Source of the DNA: Dehalococcoidia bacterium UBA1141
GTDB taxonomy: Bacteria; Chloroflexota; Dehalococcoidia; Lucifugimonadales; UBA3495
Assembly: GCA_002311385.1 (NCBI GenBank)
Contig: DCAE01000047.1
Span: forward strand, 219,110-245,389
Length of the DNA stretch: 26,280 bases
Direction: 5' to 3'
The first letter of the stretch is position 1; each line of letters starts with the position of its first letter. The position numbers and the translations under genes are program-made. This document shows, one piece after another, positions 7,867 through 14,613 of this stretch. The notes beneath the pieces are model-generated. The model made no database searches. It saw only the letters and a program-made list of their open reading frames with translations, and was not told where the DNA came from.

Positions 7867-9369
7867 TCAGTCATCCTCCACCCAAGGCCCTTCGTCGTCA
7901 ATCAGTATCAACTCCGAAGACCCGCTTTCTCCCTTCTCCACGGTCAGGAAGATTCTGTCATCCCGCTGATAAGAGCGGGTACCGCCGTCCTGGGGGGTAA
8001 CTAAGAGCAGGTTTCCACCACCCAGAGAGTCGTTGATTACTTGGGTCTGGTTCAAAATCTCCTGGGGGTAAGCCCTGGCTTGGCCATTGAACGTAAGGCC
8101 ATATATCCTGGACTTCTTCGGCAGGGCATTGCTTCTTTCCGGGACCGGGAACATGGTAAGCTCACTGCCCCGGTAGGTGGAGTAAGTGGACCCCGGGGCC
8201 CCTTCAGGCAGGTAGGCTTCTACCGGATAGACGCCGGTTTCCACGTCCAGAACGGTGGTATCCGGATGGGCCGCAAGCCAATTCGACCATGTGGTGAGGG
8301 TCGACGGGAGAATCTGCAGTTTGATTCCGCTACCCACAAGTTCACCAACGACCGGCTCACCAAGGAACTGATGCCAAAGGCTGTTGGTGCCCCGGTCATA
8401 CATCAACTTGTTGCTCTGGAACAGCCAACCAGATGTGCCAAAACTCATTACGTTCCCGTTTACTTCTGTGGAATACACGATTCCAGTGCCGCACAGCGTT
8501 CAATACGCCAGGGCGAAGGGCACCCCGCCCACAACATCGTTGGCCATCTCATGAAGGTTGAGAATCCGCAGCGGGTGGGCCTTGCTTTCCCCGTTTATGG
8601 TGACGCCGAACACCCGGTCATTAGGTTCTAGATAGCCCGCCTGGGATCCGGCTATTGCTGGAGGGTTTTGCAGGTCCGGTATTCCATCTTTGCTGACACC
8701 GCCCCAGACAATCTCTTCCAATCGAATATTTGTCTTCACTCCGTCGAATAAGAAGCCACCTAAGCCAGGGTCAATGATGGAATACAACTCTCCTTTCCAA
8801 GCGTCGTAACCCTCGGGTGGCTGTATCTGAGGATTCTGGCCCAGAAACTCAATCCACCATTGCCAGTCGACTCTTTGCGGGTCTATCAAGACGACATCCG
8901 GACCTTCCAGAAGCCTGTTGAGATACGAGGACATCAGTATTAAGGGCTCCCCGCCCGTCTGAAACCTCATGAATTCCAGGAGAACTGGGATATAAGACAA
9001 GTTCTCGCTGGCAATCATCTTCTCGGCAATATCGGGGATAGCCCTGCTCAGGGTAGCCCTCATCAACGCAGTGGGATCATCGGGCAGGTCCGGAAGCGGT
9101 GTGCTGGTATTGACCTGACGGCCGCCGTCATCATTTGCCGTAGACGTTGGCTCAAGTGTAGCCGTCGACTCGTTGCCGGGCGATTGGGCAGGGTCGGTGG
9201 GCGTCACTGCCGCAGTGGACGAGGAAGTGGACGGTAGAACGGTCGAAACCGCTGTCGGGTCTGTTGTGGGGTCCGTTGTCGGGTCCGATGAAGAGCAGGC
9301 GGCCAGCGTCAACAACAAAGCCGCGATGCCAGTCAACCAAAATGCTTTGTTTCGGAAGAATGTGGGCAA
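7867..9369 (-). CDS. DUF3179 lipoprotein with in-frame UGA: candidate UxxC selenoprotein
   Basis: A DUF3179 protein of about 500 residues read through one UGA at codon 290. The TTG start at 9369 is preferred because AGGGAG lies five bases upstream and it gives a normal lipoprotein signal (FRNKAFWLTGIAALLLTLAAC); a TTG at 9459 is also in frame. A low-complexity Thr/Ser/Asp-rich stretch with repeated DPTT follows the lipobox cysteine. Family motifs occur on both sides of the UGA. Before it come VFGVTINGESKAHPLRILN and DVVGGVPFALAY. After it come TLCGTG, FGTSGWLFQSNKLMYDR, LQILPSTLTTW, and a second YGLTFNGQARAYPQEILN / VINDSLGG unit. The family normally reads YCPLCGT here, so the UGA replaces the first Cys of CxxC. 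Selenocysteine, a nonsense mutation or a base error are the options. No DUF3179 function is certain. Confidence 0.75.
8466..8499 (-). promoter_or_regulatory. Candidate bacterial SECIS hairpin after the UGA
   Basis: In the transcript, TGGAAT (8485-8480) pairs perfectly with ATTCCA (8474-8469) around the 5-nt loop CGTGT (8479-8475). The loop begins 20 nt after the UGA, and G is its second base. These values fit the published loose model for bacterial SECIS elements (short loop, G among the first two loop bases, 16-37 nt from UGA). CTGT (8496-8493) and ACAG (8469-8466) can extend an alternative outer stem. A 6-bp stem is a weak signal alone. Confidence 0.45.
8500..8502 (-). other. In-frame UGA codon at a conserved cysteine position
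   Basis: The codon reads TGA on the minus strand, flanked by GCG TAT before and ACG CTG TGC GGC ACT after. The frames on the two sides are identical, so no frameshift is involved. A one-base change to TGC or TGT would restore the cysteine. Confidence 0.85.
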
Positions 9370-9591
9370 TTGGGCTCCCTGCGATATCGCCCGAACCCTA
9401 TGGTTCTGAAATTGGTCCTGGTCCACTCGGTTTAGCCATGATTGTCTGAGAGCCGACAATTAAACCCGCCTTTCCGAAAACCGCACAAGCTTCGGTGAAG
9501 AAATCGAACTCTATAAATGCATTACGATCCGCAATACGGTCTGGATGGCTCGTGCCTTCGGCCCTTTACCGATTTGCGATCAGGTTATCGT

Positions 9592-11001
9592 TTAAGTTCT
9601 CAAGTCTATGATGCGGCGGGCCTTAAATTGGGTTCGCTCGAATTCTCCTGGGGGCTTTAGTTCCACGGCAACCCCAACGCCTATGGCGCGGCGAATCTCT
9701 CCTGCAATCTGCTCCCGCAAGGGCTCCAAGGCTGCTGGGTCGTGCTCTCTACTAGCATATGAGCTTGCCTCGACCTCGGTCTGGATGGTCAAGCGGTCCA
9801 TCTGACCGGGGTCCCGTTCTAGAACCAAACGGAACTCACCGCCAAATTCCTTCATGGACCTGAGGATGTCCTCGATGCGGGAGGGGAATATGTTCTGACC
9901 CCGCACAATAATCATGTCGTCGGTGCGCCCGTATATGCCTAAGGGCAAGGTAGGATAGGTTCTACCGCAGGGACAATCGACCATGTCCCAGCGAGCAACG
10001 TCACCAGACCAGTAGCGAATCATCGGCTGGGAGGTGCGTTCCAGATGGGTGTATACCGGCACACCTTCAGAACCCAGGGGGATGGGAATGTGGGATTGAG
10101 GGTCCACCATCTCGGTATAGACTAGGTCCAGCCACAGATGCATCCCTTGGTCCAGATGGCGGCAACCCGAATTGGACATCCAGGGCGTCATCTCGGCCAT
10201 GCTCCCCATATCAACGATATAACAATCGTAGGTCTCTTCAATCTTCTTGCGTGTGGCAGGCACACTGGCGCCGGGCTCTCCGGAGAAAAACATGAACCGG
10301 AAGTCGAAGTCTTTTCTTGGGTCAAGGCCCATGGATTTGGCGACTTCTGCCAGATACATGGCGTACGAGGGTGTGGCGTAAAGGGCCGTGGGTTTCAGCA
10401 TTGCGGCCCACTCGGCTGCTCGTTCGGTTTGCCCGGGCGCGCCGCTGCCGAAGGGGAAGCATGCAGCGCCCAACCGCTCTGCTCCAACCAAGGCTCCCCA
10501 ACTGCCGACGTACAGGCTGAACACAGAAGCCACCATTACGGTGTCCCGAGGGCGCAGGCCAGCGCTCCAGAGAATGCGAGCATGGGCCTCGGCGATTCGG
10601 CTCCAATCGTCCCCTCCAATGCCAAACACCGTGGGCCTGCCCGTGGTCCCGGAGGTGCCGTGGACCCGAAACACCTGCTCTTCTGGGATGCACAGGAATC
10701 GGCCATAGGGAGGATGATTTTCCTGCTCCTGCCGGATATCCTCTTTGGTCAAGATGGGCAGTTGGGCCAATTCCTCAAAGCTGCGGATGTTGGACGGGTC
10801 AACGGAAACATCCTGGTAGAAATCTTGGTAAAAGCCTGAATTCCGGTGGGCGTAGGCTATTTGGCTCCGGAGTTTTTCCAGGATGATTGGGTCTCGCTGT
10901 TCCGGAGGCATGGTTTCCAGTTCCTTGTCCCAATACTCCGAGTCCTCGTTGGGTACGAAGTCGCTGGGATATCGGGGAGGCCACGGCGTGTTCGTTGGCA
11001 C
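9592..11001 (-). CDS. AMP-forming CoA ligase of the phenylacetate-CoA ligase (PaaK) type; probable 2-hydroxyisobutyrate-CoA ligase
   Basis: A 469-residue acyl-adenylate/CoA ligase, slightly longer than typical PaaK. It would convert a carboxylate, ATP and CoA to acyl-CoA, AMP and PPi in the cytoplasm. The ATP loop HGTSGTTGRPT is at 114-124, the hinge region GRTDDMIIVRGQNIFPSRIE follows CPCGRTYPTLPLG, and the catalytic lysine is probably Lys460 in TQFKARR. The GTG start at 11001 has AAGGAG five bases upstream. The gene lies 200 bases downstream of the mutase subunits on the same strand. Known 2-hydroxyisobutyrate-CoA ligases are PaaK-like, so this role is inferred from context. Phenylacetate or another aromatic acid cannot be excluded, although no phenylacetate pathway gene is nearby. 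Confidence 0.85.
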   Translation of the reverse strand: MPTNTPWPPRYPSDFVPNEDSEYWDKELETMPPEQRDPIILEKLRSQIAYAHRNSGFYQDFYQDVSVDPSNIRSFEELAQLPILTKEDIRQEQENHPPYGRFLCIPEEQVFRVHGTSGTTGRPTVFGIGGDDWSRIAEAHARILWSAGLRPRDTVMVASVFSLYVGSWGALVGAERLGAACFPFGSGAPGQTERAAEWAAMLKPTALYATPSYAMYLAEVAKSMGLDPRKDFDFRFMFFSGEPGASVPATRKKIEETYDCYIVDMGSMAEMTPWMSNSGCRHLDQGMHLWLDLVYTEMVDPQSHIPIPLGSEGVPVYTHLERTSQPMIRYWSGDVARWDMVDCPCGRTYPTLPLGIYGRTDDMIIVRGQNIFPSRIEDILRSMKEFGGEFRLVLERDPGQMDRLTIQTEVEASSYASREHDPAALEPLREQIAGEIRRAIGVGVAVELKPPGEFERTQFKARRIIDLRT

Positions 11002-11201
11002 GGTTGCTCCTTAGCAATTGAAATCGGCCGTTTGGAAAATACTCGGCCCGGTGCTACTCAACCGTCGCTACTTAATCCGAAATTCTCTGATCAGTATGGA
11101 AGAGTAAACGCCGAAGCCTGCCGGTGGAACTGAGATGCGGCTCATTTACTGAAAGTTGGCCGAGATTTGGCTGAAATAAGCTGGAGTTGTGACCTTGGTG
11201 C

Positions 11202-11615
11202 TTATTTAGACTCCAGGCTGGAATTTATGAAATCAATCATGGTCTGGGTGAATGTGCCCACGGGGAAAACGCCTTGCACTCCCATGTCATGCAGGGGTTC
11301 CACATCGTCTTCAGGGATGGTGCCTCCCACCAACAGGATCACGTCTCCGGCGTCCCGGTCTTTCAAGGCCTGGGTCAGCCGGGGAATCAGCCTCATATGA
11401 GCACCGGAAAGGATGCTGATGCCCACCACATCGGCGTCTTCCTGCAAGGCGGCTTGAGCTACCTGGTCGGGGGTTACCCGCATGCCCAAATAGACCACTT
11501 CCATGCCAGCGTCCCGGAATGCCCTGGCGATAATCTTTACTCCCCGGTCGTGGCCGTCCAAGCCAAGCTTGGCAAGCAAGATTTTTGGTGTGCGGTTGGT
11601 GTTCTGTGTAGCCAC
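11202..11615 (-). CDS. hcmB: Cobalamin-binding small subunit of acyl-CoA mutase (probable 2-hydroxyisobutyryl-CoA mutase)
   Basis: A 137-residue B12-binding domain protein. The DxHxxG cobalamin motif is DGHDRG at 20-25, so His22 should be the lower axial ligand. The following SILSGAH and LLVGGTIPEDD segments are the usual nucleotide-tail contacts. The stand-alone size matches small subunits of 2-hydroxyisobutyryl-CoA and isobutyryl-CoA mutases, not the fused methylmalonyl-CoA mutase chain. The GTG start at 11615 is six bases after the stop of the large-subunit gene and has no clear ribosome site, which suggests translational coupling. The family call is firm. The hcmB name depends on the large subunit's substrate residues. 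Confidence 0.88.
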   Translation of the reverse strand: MATQNTNRTPKILLAKLGLDGHDRGVKIIARAFRDAGMEVVYLGMRVTPDQVAQAALQEDADVVGISILSGAHMRLIPRLTQALKDRDAGDVILLVGGTIPEDDVEPLHDMGVQGVFPVGTFTQTMIDFINSSLESK

Positions 11616-11621
11616 GGTTCG

Positions 11622-13256
11622 CTAAAACACCCCCGGGTCCACATACTCACCGTAAACATCCCGGAGAGCGTCCATAACCTCGCCTTCGGTCGCCGAAACC
11701 TCTACCGCCGACATTATCAGAGGCATCAGATTTTCGTCGTTCTTGGCGCCCTTGGTCACAGCATGGAGGGAATCGGCCACATCGCTTTGGCTCCTGGCAC
11801 TCTTGACCTCGGCCAGCCTCTTCTTTTGCCAATCCTCCTCCTCAGGGTTGAACTGAAACAATTCCAAGGGTTGATTGTTTTCCGACTGGTATTGATTTAG
11901 CCCCACCACCACTTGGTCGCTGCTTTCTATCCGCTTCTGGTACTCATAAGAGGACCTGGCAATCTCCTGTTCGATGTATCCGGTCTCAATGGCTTGTAGC
12001 ATACCTTGGTGCAAGGACCCGCCCCCCATGTCTTCAATCTTTTTGATGTAGTCCCAAGCCGCTTCCTCCATGGAGTTGGTCAGCGACTCCAAGAACATGG
12101 AGCCGCCCAAAGGATCGGCGGTGTTAGCAACGCCCGACTCATGAGCCAGGATTAGCTGGGTGGCCAAGGACATGCGCATGGCTTCCTCGGAAGGTATGTC
12201 AAAAGCCTCGTCAAAGCCGCTGACGTGGAGGGACTGGGTTCCCCCCAAGACCGCCGCCAACGCCTGCAATGCTCCTCGGACGATGTTGTTTTGCGGGTCT
12301 TGACGCATCAACGTCGAACCCAAGGTTTGGGTATGAAACCGTAGCCGCATGGATTCCGGCTGGGTTGCGCCGTAGCGTTCTTTCATCACCCTGGCCCACA
12401 TTCGCCTGGCGGCACGGAACTTCGCTATCTCCTCGAAAAAGTCATTGTGGCAGCCAAAGAAGAAAGACAATCGGGGAGCAAAGCTGTCCACAAGCAGACC
12501 CCTTTTCAATGTGGACTCCACATAGGTCATTCCTTGGGCGATGGTGAAAGCCAATTCCTGAACGGCGTCAGAGCCTGATTCTCTGGTGTGGTATCCCGAG
12601 ATGGACACGGTATACCAGTTGGGAACGTGCTTAGTGCAAAACTCGATGATGTCGGTGGTGAGCTTCAGGGAAGGTCCCGGACCCAGGGCGAAGGTCTTCT
12701 GCCCATGAAACTCTTTCAATGAGTCGTTCTGTGTGGTCCCTCGCAGCGCATCCCAGGCCACTCCCTGTTTCCGTGCGGTTGCCAGGAACATGCTGAGAAT
12801 GGTTATAGCAGGATGGTTGATGGTCAGGGACACGCTGACCTCGTCCAGAGGGATACCGTCAAACAAATCACGAATGTCATTGATGGTGTCGATGGCCACG
12901 CCCAGCCGACCTACCTCTCCCTCGGCCAGTTCGTGGTCAGAGTCATAACCGGTCAACGTGGGGTGGTCGAAGTCAGTGCTTATGCCGGTCTGCCCGTGCT
13001 CCAGCAAAAACCGGTACCGCTGATTGGTCGCTTGGGGAGTGCCAAATCCGGCGATTTGCCGGCGTGTCCACAGACGGCCCCGGTACATATTGGGGTATGG
13101 GCCACGGGTGAAGGGATAAGCCCCCGGCACGCCCAAATCACGGTCGTGGTCCAAGCCCTCAATGTCATCTTGAGTGTAAAGCTCTTTCACTTCAAGGCCG
13201 GAGAGTGTCTGGAATTTTCTTTCCGGCTCTTGAGATGAGCCTGAGCCTGTTGTCAT
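11622..13256 (-). CDS. hcmA: Large subunit of B12-dependent acyl-CoA mutase, probable 2-hydroxyisobutyryl-CoA mutase
   Basis: A 544-residue TIM-barrel mutase subunit without the B12 domain, which is encoded by the next gene. RGPYPNMYRGRLWTRRQ and SISGYH (His223, the conserved catalytic His) show the family. Substrate-specificity positions differ from methylmalonyl-CoA mutase. Its Tyr89 is replaced by Ile68 (RRQIAGF), its Ala116 by Asp95 (GISTDFD), and its carboxylate-binding Arg207 by Gln186 (KEFHGQK). Ile and Asp at the first two positions are the published signature of 2-hydroxyisobutyryl-CoA mutase (Ile90, Asp117 of Aquincola HcmA); isobutyryl-CoA mutase has Phe at the first. The predicted reaction is 2-hydroxyisobutyryl-CoA to 3-hydroxybutyryl-CoA. 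ATG 13256 has GAGG seven bases upstream. No MeaB/MeaH chaperone gene is in the window. Confidence 0.88.
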   Translation of the reverse strand: MTTGSGSSQEPERKFQTLSGLEVKELYTQDDIEGLDHDRDLGVPGAYPFTRGPYPNMYRGRLWTRRQIAGFGTPQATNQRYRFLLEHGQTGISTDFDHPTLTGYDSDHELAEGEVGRLGVAIDTINDIRDLFDGIPLDEVSVSLTINHPAITILSMFLATARKQGVAWDALRGTTQNDSLKEFHGQKTFALGPGPSLKLTTDIIEFCTKHVPNWYTVSISGYHTRESGSDAVQELAFTIAQGMTYVESTLKRGLLVDSFAPRLSFFFGCHNDFFEEIAKFRAARRMWARVMKERYGATQPESMRLRFHTQTLGSTLMRQDPQNNIVRGALQALAAVLGGTQSLHVSGFDEAFDIPSEEAMRMSLATQLILAHESGVANTADPLGGSMFLESLTNSMEEAAWDYIKKIEDMGGGSLHQGMLQAIETGYIEQEIARSSYEYQKRIESSDQVVVGLNQYQSENNQPLELFQFNPEEEDWQKKRLAEVKSARSQSDVADSLHAVTKGAKNDENLMPLIMSAVEVSATEGEVMDALRDVYGEYVDPGVF

Positions 13257-13326
13257 TCTGTTACCTCGAAATTACCCTAATCCTAGATAGTGCATTTTCG
13301 GAATTTGCTTTGAAATACCCAACCGT

Positions 13327-13351
13327 GAAAACCATGCGCGAAACCCATGCG
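13327..13351. repeat. Tandem 13-bp direct repeat upstream of the mutase operon
   Basis: GAAAACCATGCG (13327-13338) and GAAACCCATGCG (13340-13351) differ at one position and are offset by 13 bases. They lie 71-95 bases upstream of the large-subunit start codon. A regulator site is possible but not shown. Confidence 0.35.
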
Positions 13352-13407
13352 TGAATACTATAATAGTGGCGATCTGCTCTCTTTACAGAATATTAACACC
13401 TCAGCCC

Positions 13408-13436
13408 GAAGGCCGCCGGTTGAACCGGCGGCCTTC
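13408..13436. terminator. GC-rich hairpin downstream of the NHL gene
   Basis: GAAGGCCGCCGG (13408-13419) and CCGGCGGCCTTC (13425-13436) form a perfect 12-bp stem with a 5-nt loop. It follows the stop of the minus-strand NHL gene (13475) and precedes the mutase operon. It probably ends NHL transcription, although no T-run follows. Confidence 0.6.
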
Positions 13437-13474
13437 TTCAAAGCAACATTATCGGCCTAGATAAAGCCCCTCGG

Positions 13475-14353
13475 CTAAATCAGGCGCACGTACTTATCCA
13501 CGCTTTTCTCCGAGGTCAGCGCCAGGTAGATATCTCCGTGGGCGTCAACCCAAGAACCGTGGGCCGAGCGGGAGGGCCAGCGGGCCAGTACCTTTCCTTC
13601 CCGGTCCAATACGCTAATCTGAGGAGGTTTATCGTCTTCAGGCCGCTCGCTGATGTAAAACACCCCTTCTGTGTCCATTGAAATGTCCAAGGGTCGCTGC
13701 ATATCGGTCCACATGGTGATGAATTGGCCTTCTTCGTCGAAGACCTGAATCCGGCTGTTTTCCCGGTCGCAAACGTAAACCCGACCGTCATCTCCCACAA
13801 TCAGGCTGTGGGGCAGGTGCATCTGGTTGGGACCACCCTTCCCCGGCTCTCCCCAAGAATTGATTAAGGTACCGTCACTGGTAAATCGGTGTACCCGAGC
13901 ATTGCGATAGCCGTCAGAGATATACAAATCGCCCGAAGGAGAGGGGACCATCTCGGTCAAGAAATTGAATGGACCAGCGGAGCGGGGCACCACCTCTCCC
14001 GACACTTGGCTACCCGTGTCCGAGTAGGCTCGCCTTGTACCAATTATCTGGAGTGGCTGACCTTCCAGAGTGTACTTCATGGCCACCGAGCCTTCCCGGT
14101 CGGTCAGGTAAATGATGTCATCGGCTATGAAGATTCCATGGGGGTTCTCGAAGTTTCCGTTGCCCCAAGAACTCAAGAAGTTGCCTTCCCGGTCAAAAAC
14201 CACAACCGGCGGGTCTTTTCTTTGGAACACGTACACCCGGTCTTGCGAGTCCGTGGCCACGGCGCTGACCGTGCCGAATTCCTCTCCGGGCGGGAGCTTG
14301 GCCCAGTCTTGTTCTAAACGATAGGAGTATTTACCGGTGCCCACAGTTGTCAT
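13475..14353 (-). CDS. NHL-repeat beta-propeller protein
   Basis: A 292-residue protein made almost wholly of NHL-type blades. The repeated pattern is VATDSQDRVYVFQRKDPPVVVFDREG, then HGIFIADDIIYLTDRE, LYISDGYRNARVHRFTSDG, VYVCDRENSRIQVFDEEG, FYISERP and IYLAL, which suggests a six-bladed propeller. Related proteins include the peptidyl-alpha-hydroxyglycine alpha-amidating lyase group and many uncharacterised paralogues in marine Chloroflexota. No signal peptide or other domain is visible, so it is probably cytoplasmic. ATG 14353 has GGAGG eight bases upstream. It lies between the amidohydrolase and the mutase on the same strand but is separated from each by a repeat or hairpin, so it is probably its own unit. 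No function is assigned. Confidence 0.85.
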   Translation of the reverse strand: MTTVGTGKYSYRLEQDWAKLPPGEEFGTVSAVATDSQDRVYVFQRKDPPVVVFDREGNFLSSWGNGNFENPHGIFIADDIIYLTDREGSVAMKYTLEGQPLQIIGTRRAYSDTGSQVSGEVVPRSAGPFNFLTEMVPSPSGDLYISDGYRNARVHRFTSDGTLINSWGEPGKGGPNQMHLPHSLIVGDDGRVYVCDRENSRIQVFDEEGQFITMWTDMQRPLDISMDTEGVFYISERPEDDKPPQISVLDREGKVLARWPSRSAHGSWVDAHGDIYLALTSEKSVDKYVRLI

Positions 14354-14469
14354 TTCGATTTCCTCCAGGGGCTTGAATAAAATTCATACTAGCTCAGCTA
14401 ATAGTGAGACGGTACTAATATACAGCAATAAGCCGTGACTGGGCAGACGTGATTTATCAGGGACGGGCT

Positions 14470-14548
14470 CGTCATTCCGGCGGACGCCGGAATCCAGAGG
14501 TGTCTCAACTTGAAAAGTTCCTAGACACCGACCTTCGCCGGTGTGACG
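14470..14548. repeat. Palindromic dispersed repeat (CGTCATTCCGGCG type)
   Basis: The outer ends CGTCA (14470-14474) and TGACG (14544-14548) and the inner GGTGTCT (14499-14505) and AGACACC (14523-14529) are inverted. The left half also folds alone: ATTCCGGCG (14474-14482) pairs with CGCCGGAAT (14485-14493). Sequences starting GTCATTCCGGCG are a common bacterial intergenic repeat. It lies between the amidohydrolase and NHL genes. Confidence 0.75.
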
Positions 14549-14613
14549 GATCAGTTATTCTAAAAATCTGAAAGATCAATCGCCTACTTAAGGCGTGAAG
14601 TCAGCGAGCATGC

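Noticed and set aside
7867..9459. Two separate genes or a frameshifted pseudogene in the DUF3179 region
   Set aside because: Both parts lie in the same frame and join without gap at one UGA; the second part would start inside a conserved motif at a GTG with no ribosome site. A simple nonsense mutation remains possible and is stated as such.
11202..13256. Methylmalonyl-CoA mutase
   Set aside because: The arginine that binds the substrate carboxylate is replaced by Gln, and Tyr89 by Ile. Subunits are split as in 2-hydroxyisobutyryl-CoA mutase.
13359..13436. A plus-strand small RNA starting at the TATAAT at 13359 and ending at the 13408-13436 hairpin
   Set aside because: There is no -35 box at a sensible distance and no T-run after the hairpin; the hairpin is better explained by the end of the NHL transcript.
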